Numbered from the stretch's first letter, positions 9,901 through 22,513 are shown. The stretch is DNA of 64,000 bases from Helichrysum umbraculigerum (GCA_949592205.1 CATIUR010000005.1:106203277-106267276); one strand, 5' to 3'. Notes: generated from the letters alone by a model not told the origin. Program-made: numbers and translations.

Positions 9901-11790
9901 GTAATCATACATCATAAAAGTTATAAGATAGAAATTGGTTATTCACAGTTTCATCATTGTTTGTAGATATGTGATTGGCAATCCTGTGAATGTAAAAGAA
10001 ATACATGTATGAACAAACTAATCGGTTTTGAAAAAATATAAATGAAGGGACTATGTAAAGATCACATACTATTGATTATAAAAAAAACTCTGCATCAATG
10101 GCCTTAGCAATCTGTAGCTTTTTTACGTTTTAAACTATAACAATGTGCAACAGATCCTAATAGTTCCTGCACATAGCAACAAAGATTCAATTATAGACAT
10201 GTGCAACAACTCCCAATAGTTCATGCGCATACCAACAAAAATTAAGGATATCAAATTAGTTATATGAGATTAATTCAACCACCTCAACAAAACCTACAAT
10301 ACATGATTGAAATTACCATGCTATGAGCATCTTATTCTCAATGTCATGTATAACTACAGGCCCATAGAAAGTAAACTCAAATACAAACTTTGATGATTCA
10401 TCAATTGCAATCAAAATCGGATACAATTAGTCAATCATCAATATATAATCATAATATTATATATGAATGTAATAATATTCAACACAAGACATTCAAATTA
10501 TTGCCTCAAGCACCATCATCAATGCATAAAAGTAGAATAATGCCTCATCTCTGTGCCGCAGTCGATGATGGCTACACGACGCTTGTCTAGCTCCGTGATT
10601 TAGCTACCAATAAGTTCGATGATCCATGGCTATTCAAACTATCATACCGCAAAATTAAATTACAACAAAACATAAAATTAATTGTACGAAAAGCATAACG
10701 AATCAACAATATAATCACGAGATCAAAATGTACCTATTCTAGATCGAATATGAACGAAAAGTGTGAATCGTTAACAAAATAAAATCGTGTTGAAATATGA
10801 AGCTCCTTAAAACTTGTGGAAGCGATGGAGATGACGAAGACGCTGGCGAGTACCGACATAAGGAGGAGGAAAGTGTTGGTCATTGCTGCCGTGGAGATAA
10901 AGATGTCACAGGAAACCTTGTAATTAGGGCTTTTATTAATATTGGCATTCATTTATATTATATTTAATTAATATTTAATATTTTAGTAATAATTTAATAT
11001 ATTTATTATTTGATGAGTTATAGTTTTAAATTGTAACAAATTAGGGGTGTTAAGAGTAATTAGTTCAAACTAATTTAGACCATTGATCTTTAATTGGAGA
11101 GCTTAATCAAGGGCTTAAATTTCTTAATGGTATCATTGATCTTTAATTGGAGAGCTTAATCAAGGGCTTAAATTTCTTAATGGTATCATCTTTTAATTAT
11201 ATATAAAAGATATGATATATAATATGTTTCGATTAAAAAACTTAAACTTATGGAACCTATCATCCCTCTCCTTTTTGACACAACGGGTTAAACAAAAAAC
11301 AATTTTTAAAACATCCATCATACAACAATACAAAAACCTAGGTATCTTATTTATGGTAACTGCGATCGGAATGAGAAGATTATTATTAGTTTTTATGCAC
11401 ATCAGTCATGATAAGAAAAAAGGAGAACAAGAGCAAGGGTTGTATGCAAGTCACGCGAGATCTCCGGAGAAGATGACGACTAGACTAAGAAGGGTGTTTG
11501 ACATTACTGGGTGTTTGACATAATTGTGATTCTTGTATGTTTGACTTTAGAAGAAAATGATATTAATATAACTCATATAATTAAACAAATCATAAGGGTA
11601 TTATAGTCATTTTAGGTGAATGGCGACATATAGTTCAACAACTTTGATGTTTTTTGAACTTATAATGATAAAACAAAGGATAAGGATAATGTGCGTTAAC
11701 ATATATTTTTAGAGTAAAATTCAAATGAGTGCATCAATTTTTTGTGAGAATGAAGGAACCAATAATAATGTGCCACGTGTCACTAAACCC
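9901..11790. other. Flanking DNA between elements I and II; no clear gene
   Basis: AT-rich sequence. It holds a diverged 48-bp duplication (10141-10188 and 10198-10243) and an exact 53-bp tandem duplication (11081-11186). On the minus strand, 10734-10952 could encode a short hydrophobic peptide with a signal- or membrane-like stretch (MTNTFLLLMSVLASVFVIS). I do not recognise it and cannot link it to further exons. It may be a gene remnant or chance. Confidence 0.5.
11081..11186. repeat. Exact tandem duplication, 2 x 53 bp
   Basis: 11081-11133 and 11134-11186 are identical, beginning CATTGATCTTTAATTGGAGA. This is a recent local duplication in non-coding DNA. Confidence 0.9.
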
Positions 11791-11795
11791 ACTTT

Positions 11796-14022
11796 TAAAA
11801 TACCTAGAATTTTTTTTTTTTTTTATAAATTACCCTTTTATACTGTCCCATAACTTTATTTTATACATATAAACTTGACACTTAGCTTAAAACATCATTT
11901 TTGGGCATACTGAAAGGACATGGGCATGGCGTTCATAGGACATGGCCATGGCATCATGTTGATGGAAGTGAGGCTATTGTTGAAGAACATGGCCATGGCG
12001 TGCTGCTGAAAAGAAAACGAGGCTACTGATTAAGGACATGGCCATGGCGATTAGAGGACATGCCCATAGCCCGTCTGTTCAGCATTTGCACTATTTATTA
12101 CCAAATCCCGAATTTCAAACATGCATATCTCAAACACGACAAGTCCAATGACCATAAAAATTTGCAGGCACGTGTAAAATGACATTTCAAACATTTCCCA
12201 ATTTCCACTTTTCGTAAATTCTCGTTTTATCAAGAATTGGACTAGTGACCTCTTTATAGTCATTTTCAACCCATTCTAAAGACATACCAAATTCCAATCC
12301 ACCCAACTCAGACTTTAACCTTTTTACCACATTTCTAATACCATATTTAGGACTTAGTACAATATTTATACTTATCATATCATAACCCCAACCTATTCTA
12401 GTCATTTACCCATTAAGTGACCCATTTGGGCACTTTTATGACCCGTTTGGGTCTTTACCCATGTAACCACCATTCTAACTCTCATTTCACTTTCATTTGA
12501 CTATTCTAAGTCAACTTAGGTCAATTTCACTATCTATACTTCAATTTAACCATGAACATCAAAATTTCCATAAACTACAATATTTACATCATTTACAACA
12601 AGGGTTCAAGATTATCATTCCAAAACTTCAATGAGCATTAACCCAACTCATTGACTAGTTTGACTTCAATACCATATCAAGTTTGACTTTGACCAGCCAC
12701 ATAACAAAACCTTGACTTTTAACAACATGTGACAAAACCATGTTTTCTTAACAAAAAAAGGGGTGACATCAACATCAAGAGCATGATTCAAAAGATTAGC
12801 TTGTTACCGACTATGGAACAAGCTCCACCGCTAGCAACCTTCGGGCCTTTTGCCCGGATCCCTCTGGGTCCCACTTGGCTCACCTAAGAATACATAAACA
12901 TAATCGAGTAAGCATAAAGCTTAGTAATAAATGGGCTATCAATAATAATCAATATCAATTCACAACGTATGTATATTAAGGATCCATAATATCATATGCT
13001 AATTCCCGCAAGAATTAACATCTTCGGGCCTACACCCCGGTATATAATCACAACTTATCAAGTAGATGCCATATACAATACCGGTCCTTCCAAGTAATTG
13101 GAATGTGCATAACTTGACATATGATAGCATCATCCATTAACTTACCTCGCGATAGCCCACGTATTAAATCACTTGTAACAACACTTTGATTACGTTTATC
13201 ACCTAATCATATAATCAAGTAGCCAAGTATCAAATATACATTCAACTTTTAATTCATCATATTACACAAGTGTTAATCTCTATAATACTTATGATTTCAT
13301 CAATAGTTTCATACACTTTTATATGTGATTACTTATAAATGGGTATTTATCATAATTTCTTATCAATTTCATCCATCAACACCAAGAATATCACTTTATG
13401 GCGTATAATCACACACACTACATATCACTTACCCATTTATACCAATCACCACCTATATAATCATAATCAATTTCATTCAATTTCTCATAACCACATGATT
13501 ATGAGTATTTTACTAAAACTAATATTATTTAAGCATATAATTTAGTTCAAATAAGTGTATGAAACATGAATTAAGCTAGTAACTCTCTAATTTATCAAAT
13601 TCATGAAACTAGAGTTTAATCTTAAATCACTAATTTCATCAATTAAGTATAAAGGAAGGTTAATCATACCTTAAGGAAGTTATTTTACCAGCTTACAAGC
13701 TTTAATTAGCAAACCCTAGCCTAAATTCTTGATTTCCCCTCTTTGTTCTTCCAAAACCAACTTCCTCAAGCTCTGTACGTGATTTCTTTTTATTTTCAGT
13801 GTTAGGAATGAGATAGAAGTTACTCAACTGTGTTTTAATACTGTATATTTCGTTCCTAACCCTTAACTTTTCACACTTGACACAAATGGTCCCTCTACTA
13901 ACTTATTCATAATTTAACAAGTCCTAATGGCATAATTTATCTTTCATAGTTAGTCCTTCTAACAAAACAGTTAAAATAATATAATTTAAGGTTTTGAACT
14001 TACGAAAATTTGGGGCGTTACA
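11796..14022 (-). repeat. 3' LTR of element II
   Basis: On the plus strand it runs from TAAAATACC to GGGGCGTTACA; in element orientation it starts TGTAACGCCCC. Its outer end is TA rather than CA, in both LTR copies. Small ORFs within (for example 13339-13545) are also present in the other LTR and are not genes. Confidence 0.9.
11916..12070. repeat. Five GGACATGGCCATGGCG motifs in element II LTR
   Basis: Copies start near 11916, 11938, 11985, 12034 and 12056. Each contains the palindrome GCCATGGC or a one-base variant. The other LTR has the same set at about 19164-19318 with many more differences than the rest of the LTR, mostly transitions. Confidence 0.8.
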
Positions 14023-14034
14023 ACTCTACCCCAC
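14023..14034 (-). promoter_or_regulatory. Polypurine tract of element II
   Basis: The minus strand reads GTGGGGTAGAGT just before the 3' LTR start, as expected for the plus-strand primer of a Ty3/gypsy element. Confidence 0.75.
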
Positions 14035-14466
14035 TTATTCAGGGTTGTGTCTCACAATCCATTCCTGGTGTATAGCTGGATAATATCGAATCATTTCCTC
14101 CTCGGTTTCCCAAGTGAATTCTGAACCCATGCGATGTTTCCATTGGACTTTGAACAACTTGATCTCTTTGTTTCTTAACTTTTTGATCTTCTCATCAAGA
14201 ATCATAACGGGTTGTTCAATATAATTCAATTGATCATTAATTTCAATTTCATCCAATGGTATATAAGCGGCTTCATCAACCAGACATTTCCTCAAATAGG
14301 ATACATGAAAAGTGTTATGAATTCCAGCTAATTCATTAGGCAGCTCAAGTCGATAAGCTACCTTTCCAACTCTTTCAAGGATTTTAAAGGGACCAATAAA
14401 TCGAGGACTTAACTTTCCTCGCTTCCTAAACTGAATGATACCCTTCCATGGATATACTTTTAACAT
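14035..14466 (-). pseudogene. Integrase C-terminus and chromodomain-like tail, element II
   Basis: The fragment has 143 codons. The first 60 residues match the GPF/Y module after the integrase core (FIGPFKILERVGKVAYRLEL). The last 60 (VQWKHRMGSEFTWETEEEM) match the chromodomain-type tail of Tekay/Del elements, thought to guide integration to heterochromatin. It is separated from the integrase core by a broken stretch at 14467-14622, so it cannot be made as part of the polyprotein. Confidence 0.88.
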
Positions 14467-14622
14467 AACAAAATCTCCAACTTGGAATTCAATTGGGCGC
14501 CTTCGGTTGTCTGCATAAGACTTTTGTCAATCCTGGGCGGTTTTCAAACGTTCTCTGACTTGATCAATTTTCTGGTAGTTTTCTGGACAATGTCAGTACT
14601 GCCCAGTTCTCTCTGCCCAAGT

Positions 14623-15540
14623 TCACCCCCAACAAATTGGAGTTCTACATTTTCTACCATATAACATCTGATAAGGTGGCATTCCAATACTCGCGTGATA
14701 GCTATTATTATAAGAAAACTCAACTAACGGTAAGTGAGTATCCCAGTTACCACCGAAGTCAATGGCACACGCCCTCAACATGTCTTCTAAGGTTTGAATG
14801 GTTCTTTCACTCTGCCCATCAGTTTGAGGATGGTATGCAGTACTCAAATGAACACGAGTACCCAGGTCTTCTTGAAATTTGTTCCAGAATCTAGAAGTGA
14901 ATCGGCTATCTCGATCAGAAACAATAGAAATAGGCATACCATGACGTGCCACAACTTCTTTAACGTACAAATCAGCAAGTGCCTCTGAATGATAAGTTTC
15001 CTTGATCGGTAAGAATAAAGCACTTTTTGTCAACCTATCAACAATCACCCAAATTGTGTCATGATGACGTTGGGTTTTGGGCAATTTAGTAATAAGGTCC
15101 ATGGTAATGTGCTCCCATTTCCAAACAGGTATGTCCAACGGTTGCATTTTGCCAAACGGCTTTTGATGTTCTGCTTTAACCTGCAAACACGTTAGACATT
15201 GTTCGACATATTTTACAATTTCACGCTTCATTCCTGGCCACCAGTAATCAACCTTCAAATCGTGGTACATTTTTGTTGCACCAGGATGAATGGAATATCT
15301 GGACTTGTGAGCTTCATCAAGTAACAACTTTTTCAGCTCAGGTGAATTAGGAATCCAGATTCTTCCATAACGTGTTTTTATCCCACGAGAATCATCAACA
15401 ATGTTTGGAATTTGACCTTTAATACGTTCTGCTCTCCAAAGACCTCTTTGCCATGCCTTTTGTTGGACTTCCTTAATCTGGTCAAGTAAATCAGGAATGA
15501 CAGTAATGCGAAGAGATTTAACAATTAAAGCATGATGCAT
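14623..15540 (-). pseudogene. Integrase core of element II
   Basis: This is a 305-residue open stretch. The zinc-binding HHCC set is visible (H78, H85, C115, C118). So is the catalytic triad D148, D209 and E245 with the standard 35-residue spacing. The active site is therefore intact, but the reading frame ends early near 14620 and is preceded by a stop. It sits in frame with the RNase H fragment upstream apart from one nonsense codon. Confidence 0.93.
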
Positions 15541-15579
15541 CGCTTTTCGGCTGAGAGCATCAGCTACAACGTTAGCCTT

Positions 15580-17445
15580 TCATGGATGATAAATAATTTC
15601 ACAGTCATAATCCTTTACCAAGTCAAGCCAACGTAGCTGTCTCATGTTAAGGTCACGCTGATCAAAGAAATATTTGAGGCTTTTGTGATCAGTGTAAATG
15701 GTACACTTCACACCATATAAGTAATGCCTCCAGATTTTTAGAGCAAAGACAACCGCTGCCAGCTCCAAATCGTGAGTTGGATATCCTTTTTCATGTTCTT
15801 TCAGTTGTCGAGAAGCATAAGCAATCACTTTACCCCTCTGCATCAGAACACAACCAAGACCATTTCGAGAAGCATCGCAGTAAACTACCATGTCATCAGT
15901 ACCATCAGGAAGTACTAAGACAGGAGCTTGACTAAGCTTTAATTTCAAAGTACGGAAAGCTTGTTCAGCTGCATCATTCCATTCATATTTAATATTTTTA
16001 CGAGTAAGCTTAGTGAGAGGAGTAGCAATCTTGAAGAAATCTTGGATAAACCGTCTGTAATAGCCAGCTAAACCCATAAAACTTCTAACTTCAGTTGCAT
16101 TGGTTGGAGGTTCCCATTTCATCACCGCCTCAACCTTTGCAGGATCAACCATAATACCTTGGTTATTAACAACATGACCCAGAAATTGTACCTCACGAAG
16201 CCAAAATTCACACTTGGACAACTTGGCATAGAGTTTCTCATTTCTCAAAGTTTGTAATACCTGCCTTAAATGAACATTGTGATCGTCAGCAGATTTGGAA
16301 TATATGAGAATATCATCTATGAATACAATTACAAACTTATCGAGCATAGGTCGGCACACTCGATTCATGAGATCCGTAAAAGCGGCAGGAGCATTTGTCA
16401 GACCAAAAGGCATAACCACGAATTCATAATGGCCATACCTTGTCCTGAAAGCTGTTTTAGACACATCTTCTTCTCGAACTTTCAATTGGTGATAACCAGA
16501 ACGTAAATCAATCTTCGAGAAGAAACTAGCACCTTGGAGTTGGTCAAACAAGTCATCAATCCTAGGCAAGGGATACCTATTCTTGATGGTTACCTTATTC
16601 AACTCTCTATAATCAATACACATCCTCATGGTGCCATCTTTCTTTTTAACAAATAGTATCGGTGCACCCCATGGTGAACTACTAGGACGAATAAAACCTT
16701 TATCAAGTAATTCTTGCAATTGTTTCATCAACTCTTGCATTTCAGAGGGGGCGAGTCTATAAGGTGTTTTGGCAATAGGAGTAACTCCTGGCATTAAGTC
16801 GATTTGAAACTCGACTTGCCTATCGGGCGGAATACCAGGTAGTTCATCAGGAAATACATCAGGGAATTCATTAACAACGGGGATTTCAGATAATTTGGGA
16901 GTTTGTTTCTGAGTATCAATCACATGTGCCAGAAAAGCTTGGCATCCACGTGACAAATGACGTTTAGCACGAGCATAAGTACAAATAGAAAGGGATGGTT
17001 TTCTTTTCTCTCCATAAATGTCTATCACTCCCCCACTAGGCGAATTTACACGAATAATTTTCTTCTCGGACTGAATTATAGCATTATGTTTGCCTAGCCA
17101 ATCCATACCCACTACAACATCAAATTCCCCCATTTGCATCGGAATTAAATTTATAAGAAAAGTTTCATTGTTAATTACTAACTGGCAGCCCCTATACACA
17201 TTAGTCACAAAGATAATCCTATCGTCAGCAACCTCCACATCAAGTGGAGCATCTAACTCAGCAAGAGGAATTGAGAAATATCGACAAAACTTTTCAGACA
17301 CAAATGATCGTGAGGCTCCCGAATCAAACAGTATGTATGCAGGTTTAAGATTTACAAAGAAGGTACCTGTTAACACATCGGGGGCTCGTTGTGCTTCTTC
17401 TGCAGTAATCTGAAAGGAACGGTGTCTAGGCTTCGGTGGTTCCAC
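15580..17445 (-). pseudogene. Protease, reverse transcriptase and RNase H of element II
   Basis: The open stretch has 621 residues. The protease active site is DSGAS at 41-45. Reverse transcriptase spans about 225-410 with LRSGYHQ and the catalytic FIDD at 375-378. RNase H begins near 520 with CDAS and includes TDHKSL. A single TGA at about 15577, most simply from GGA, ends the frame just before the usual KANVVADALSRK segment. Catalytic residues look intact, so decay seems recent. Confidence 0.95.
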
Positions 17446-17476
17446 CGTCTTCCTCTCAGTATTCTAGCGAGGAGCG

Positions 17477-17778
17477 GAAGAAGTAGGTTGAGATTTCAAT
17501 TCAGGACAATCAGGTCGAATATGTCCTGGTTTCAGACAATGATGACAAACTTTGATTGGATTGGGACAATCTTTGCTAAAATGTCCCGGCCTTCCACAAG
17601 AAAAACAATTTAGAGTCCCGGCTTTACACTTCCCACGATGCCTTTTATGGCATATCTTGCATTCTGGGATTTCAGTTCGATCATCCTTTATAAAACTCCC
17701 ACTAGATCTAAACTTCTTAGATGAAGTAGAAGTGGGTTCAGCTTTTCTTTTTGTAGAACTTTTCTCATCCTTCTTTAA
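17477..17778 (-). pseudogene. Gag zinc-knuckle region of element II
   Basis: Read on the minus strand, this short broken segment carries Cys/His boxes (for example CFSCGRPGHFSKDC and CHHCLKPGHIRPDC), two CX2CX4HX4C knuckles after a Cys-rich stretch. A stop near 17465 separates it from protease and another near 17778 from the gag core. Confidence 0.8.
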
Positions 17779-18674
17779 CTATAGCTCATGAAATCGAGCT
17801 TCGTCTACCATTTCAGAAAAAGTACTACATTTCTTTGGATTGACAAACTGTCGAATTTCTTTCTTCAGGATTGTATGAAAATGATCCATAAGTAATTTAG
17901 GATTTGCCATGTATTCTGGACAAAATTGGGCTCGAACCAGAAAATTTCTTACCATCTCGTTTATCGACTCAGTCGTTTGTTCCATAGAAAGGAACTCACG
18001 ACGAATTCTATTTAAATCAACATCCTGCGAATAAGTTTCAACAAACATCTTTTTAAAATCTTCCCAAGTCATCACTTTAATAGCTTCCTCTCCTAAAGTG
18101 CGGCACTGAACTTCCCACTAGAATTTGGCACGAGATGATTAGAAGCATATCTCACTTTCAATCGGTTAGGGGCTTCTGCTGTAGCAAATGCCCCTTCAAC
18201 CTCAGATAACCACCTTTGACATTTAATCGGATCCATCTCACCTTCAAAATCTGGCGGATTACAAACAGAAAAGTCTTTATAGCTGAATTTACGATCTTCA
18301 TCACGATTTTGAATCACCCTTTGAACAACAGGTGTTAGTGGTCTTTCCTCATTTCTTTCAGCACCCGGAGGTGGTCTTTCAAGATCAATTTCATTTTCAT
18401 CGTCTCGCCTCTGAAATTCATCGGCAACAGACTCACGAATTGTTTCAGAAATGCGGCCCAATAAGAGGGGAAGGGACGCCTCTTGAGCCTTTGCCACTTC
18501 AGCTGAGATTAAAGTTTTTAAGTCGGTCAAAGATAACCTAGCATCATTAGCTGGAGGTCTTTGTCTATCATCATCACCTCCAGTTCTTACATTCTGGGCT
18601 TGGTCTCGTGGACGCGGCCCAAGTGTCAATTCTATTTCTTCTTGATCATTCATCTTATTACTGAAAGTAGACAC
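17779..18674 (-). pseudogene. Gag core of element II
   Basis: Two open pieces (18093-18674 and 17779-18075) are joined by a frameshift near 18080-18110. They give a retrotransposon gag: an acidic N-terminus, then the segment FEGEMDPIKCQRWLSEVEGAF, then WEDFKKMFVETYSQD. The start at 18674 follows PBS and leader in the normal way. The frameshift prevents a full gag. Confidence 0.88.
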
Positions 18675-19030
18675 AATATATTTAATACAAACATATTCAA
18701 CAATAAAACGTCTACTTTGTAATTTAACTGCACCTAGTCACATAGCAGTCAACAATTATTACCAAGACTTTATCTTCTTAACACCTTGTGACTTCCTTGG
18801 CTCCATACAATTGCCATATGATAATTATTGTGGTGGCCAGTCACACGAATTATCATATCCCAGTTATATGTTTTCAAAGTTACCACAAGACATTTCGGGT
18901 CAAAAGTCTTAGAAATCAAATAACTAGATTAATCAAAACATATCACAATTCAATATCATGCTCAACAATAATAATAATGGCTTAAGATCAAGTACCCACT
19001 AATGGTGGATACCCGAATCCCTTAAACCAA

Positions 19031-19043
19031 GCTCTGATACCAA
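19031..19043 (-). promoter_or_regulatory. Primer-binding site of element II, tRNA-Met type
   Basis: The minus strand reads TTGGTATCAGAGC, complementary to the plant tRNA-Met 3' end, two bases from the 5' LTR. Confidence 0.88.
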
Positions 19044-19045
19044 CT

Positions 19046-21270
19046 TAAAACACCCCGAATTATTTTTTTTTATAAATTACCCCTTTATACTGTCCCATAA
19101 CTTTATTTTATACATATAAACTTGACACTTAGCTTAAAACATCATTTTTGGACATACTGAAAGGACATGGCCATGGCGTTCATAGGACATGACCATGGCA
19201 TCATGCTAATGGAAGTGAGGCTGTTGTTGAAGAACATGGCCATGGTGTGCTGCTGAAAAGAAAACGACGCTACTGATTAAGGACATGGTCATGGCGATTA
19301 GAGGACATGCCCATGACCTGTCTGTTCAGCATTTGCACTATTTATTACCAAATCCCGAATTTCAAACATGCATATCTCAAAAACGACAAGTCCAATGACC
19401 ATAAAAATTTGCAAGCACGTGTAAAATGACATTTCAAACATTTCTCAATTTCCACTTTTTGTAAATTCGCGTTTTATCAAGAATTGGACTAGTGACCTCT
19501 TTATAGTCATTTTCAACCCATTCTAAAGACATACTAGATTCCAATCCACCCAACATCAGACTTTAACCTTTTTACCACATTTCTAATACCATATTTAGGA
19601 CTTAGTGCAATATTTATACTTGTCATATCATAACCCCAACCTATTCTAGTCATTTACCCATTAAGTGACCCATTTGGGCACTTTTATGACCCGTTTGGGT
19701 CTTTACCCATGTAACCACCATTCTAACTCTCATTTCACTTTCATTTGACTATTCTAAGTCAACTTAGGTCAATTTCACTATCTATACTCCAATTTAACCA
19801 TGAACATCAAAATTTCCATAAACTACAATATTTACATCATTTACAACAAGGGTTCAAGATTATCATTCCAAAACTTCAATGAGCATTAACCCAACTCATT
19901 GACTAGTTTGACTTCAATACCATATCAAGTTTGACTTTGACCAGCCACATAACAAAACCTTGACTTTTAACAACATGTGACAAAACCATGTTTTCTTAAC
20001 AAAAAAAGGGGTGACATCAACATCAAGAGCATGATTCAAAAGATTAGCTTGTTACCGACTATGGAACAAGCTCCACCGCTAGCAACCTTCGGGCCTTTTG
20101 CCCGGATCCCTCTGGGTCCCACTTGGCTCACCTAAGAATACATAAACATAATCGAGTAAGCATAAAGCTTAGTAATAAATGGGCTATCAATAATAATCAA
20201 TATCAATTCACAACGTACGTATATTAAGGATCCATAATATCATATGCTAATTCCCGCAAGAATTAACATCTTCGGGCCTACACCCCGGTATATAATCACA
20301 ACTTATTAAGTAGATGCCATATCCAATACCGGTCCTTCCAAGTAATTGGAATGTGCATAACTTGACATATGATAGCATCATCCATTAACTTACCTCGCGA
20401 TAGCCCACGTATTAAATCACTTGTAACAACACTTTGATTACGTTTATCACCTAATCATATAATCAAGTAGCCAAGTATCAAATATACATTCAACTTTTAA
20501 TTCATCATATTACACAAGTGTTAATCTTTATAACACTTATGATTTCATCAATTGTTTCATACACTTTTATATGTGATTACTTATAAATGAGTATTTATCA
20601 TAATTTCTTATCAATTTCATCCATCAACACCAAGAATATCACTTCATGGTGTATAATCACACACACTACATATCACTTACCCATTTATACCAATCACCAC
20701 CTATATAATCATAATCAATTTCATTCAATTTCTCATAACCACATGATTATGTGTATTTTACTAAAACTAATATTATTTAAGCATATAATTTAGTTCAAAT
20801 AAGTGTATGAAACATGAATTAAGCTAGTAACTCTCTAATTTATCAAATTCATGAAACTAGAGTTTAATCCTAAATCACTAATTTCATTAATTAAGTAAAA
20901 AGGAAGGTTAATCATACATTAAGGAAGTTATTTTACCAGCTTACAAGCTTCAATTATCAAACCCTAGCCTAAATTCTTGATTTTCCCTCTTTGTTCTTCC
21001 AAAACCGACTTCCTCAAGCTCTGTACGTGATTTCTTTTTATTTTCAGTGTTAGGAATGAGATAGAAGTTACTCAACTGTATTTTAGTACTGTATATTTCG
21101 TTCCTAACCCTCAACTTTTCACACTTGACACAAATGGTCCCTCTACTAACTTATTCATAATTTAACAAGTCCTAATGGCATAATTTATCTTTCATAGTTA
21201 GTCCTTCTAACAAAACAGTTAAAATAATATAATTTAAGGTTTTGAACTTACGAAAATTTGGGGCGTTACA
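19046..21270 (-). repeat. 5' LTR of element II
   Basis: About 2225 bp, colinear with 11796-14022. It ends at GGGGCGTTACA followed by the target duplication ACTTT. Confidence 0.9.
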
Positions 21271-21282
21271 ACTTTCCCTCAT

Positions 21283-21813
21283 GTTTTTAAAAATTAAATA
21301 TCTCCCAAACGGTAAGTCGAAAAATCACAAAAATTGCACCATAAATATCAGCGTTTTTTTCTCTTCGATTAGAAATGTGACAATGTATAGTTTCGACGAA
21401 CTTTTTTTTTCGTTTTTTTGTGGGTTTAGAAAACGAGTAACACATGTGTTACAAGCTGGTAACACATGTGTTACCGGCGAGTAACATATGTGTTACAAGC
21501 CGGTAACACATGTGATACCGGTTAGTAACACATGTAATACCAACGAGTATCATGGCGAGTAACATATGTGTTACAAGCTGGTAACACATGTGATACCGGT
21601 TAGTAACACATGTAATACCAGCTAATGACACATATGTTACTGCTTTTGTATAATTTGTAAAACCCCCCAAAAAAATCATCGAAAGTATAGTTTGTGAGAT
21701 GACAAATCGAAGAGAAAAACATGCTGATTTTTATGGTGCAAATTTTATAACTTTTCGACTTACAATTTATAAGATATTTTATTTATTGGTTCTTCCCCAA
21801 ATTTTTCATTCTC
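21283..21813. mobile_element. Foldback element with palindromic core, upstream of the bZIP gene
   Basis: The arms 21283-21435 and 21652-21813 are inverted copies (for example GGTAAGTCGAAAAATCAC against GTAAGTCGAAAAGTTAT on the other strand). They flank a palindrome array. The outer right end (TTATTGGTTCTTCC...CATTCTC) has an inverted match not next to the left arm but at 11746-11765, on the far side of element II. The left arm was therefore probably longer and was split by element II. There is no ORF. It lies within 200 bp of the bZIP start codon. Confidence 0.75.
21437..21645. repeat. 22-bp palindromic tandem array, about 10 units
   Basis: The core GTAACACATGTGTTAC starts at 21437, 21459, 21481, 21503, 21525, 21547, then 21559 after a truncated 12-bp unit, then 21581 and 21603, with a last diverged copy near 21624. 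Every full step is exactly 22 bp. CACATGTG at the centre is an E-box and NAC-type core. Confidence 0.92.
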
Positions 21814-21879
21814 ATTTCAACCCCATTAAAAATATAATTAAACATACGATACCATCGTATCTAATTTAGACCTAAAATA

Positions 21880-22004
21880 AACACTCCATAAATATGAAGT
21901 TAGGAATTAGAGGCCCCAAATTCCAAACCCTAAATAAATAAAACCCCCTTTGTTTTCGTTTCCCAAACAATCAACATCCAATAAACTCACACTCCTTAAC
22001 TGTT
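21880..22004 (+). promoter_or_regulatory. Putative proximal promoter and 5' leader of the bZIP gene
   Basis: A telo-box-like AAACCCTAA lies at 21925-21933 and AT-rich TATA-like runs at about 21888 and 21933. The start site is not determinable. Confidence 0.35.
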
Positions 22005-22513
22005 ATGATGGACCCAAACTTCACCGGAAACCCAACCAACTTCATCCCTCAAATAATCAATCGTGGATCCCATCACCGCCGGGCCCAATCAGAAACTTTC
22101 TTCCGTTTCCCCTTTGGCGATGACGACGATATCCTCTTAGACGACGTCGTTGCTGACTTCAATTTCGCCACTATTGACCTTCCCTCACTCTCCGGCAACA
22201 CCCCTGTACCTACCACCACCGCAGATTCTGGCTCCTCCGACATCAACGCCGATCAGTCTTCGGCGAGGAAACCATCTCATCTCAGGAGTCTTTCTGTTGG
22301 TTCTGAATTCTTTGATGAATTTGGGTTGACTTCTGCCGGTGACCCTGAGATGGTCGCCGTTGACGGCGGTGGGTATCGGAAAAATAGGCACCGGCACAGT
22401 AATTCGATGGATGGGTTTGAAGGAGGCTTTTTGGGGATTGATAATTCAAAGAAAGCACTTGATTCTGATAAGTTAGCTCAACTTTCTTTAGTTGACCCAA
22501 AAAGAGCTAAAAG
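22005..22513 (+). CDS. VIP1: bZIP exon 1
   Basis: The exon starts at ATGATG after an A/C-rich leader; the second ATG is in frame. It encodes the regulatory N-terminus with the HxRxxS sites and ends inside the Arg codon of DPKRAKR at donor AAAAG/GTTTTA. Confidence 0.92.

Larger units (their letters stand above)
11796..21270 (-). mobile_element. Element II: Tekay/Del-like chromovirus (Ty3/gypsy), decayed
   Basis: Two direct LTRs of about 2.2 kb flank a minus-strand gag-pol interior. The target duplication ACTTT occurs at 11791-11795 and 21271-21275. In element orientation the order is 5' LTR, tRNA-Met primer site, gag, protease, reverse transcriptase, RNase H, integrase, chromodomain-like tail, polypurine tract and 3' LTR. 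That order and a C-terminal chromodomain place it among chromoviruses, most like Tekay/Del. The single gag-pol frame is cut by at least four stops or frameshifts. LTRs differ by about 2% by eye. Confidence 0.93.

Noticed and set aside
10734..10952. Small secreted or membrane peptide gene on the minus strand
   Set aside because: A hydrophobic stretch exists, but there is no recognisable family, no clear exon partner and no conserved context, so it is not listed as a gene.
13339..13545. 68-codon ORF, repeated at 20587-20793
   Set aside because: Both copies are the same LTR position of element II and the peptide is low-complexity His/Ile/Thr. It is a by-product of the LTR repeat.
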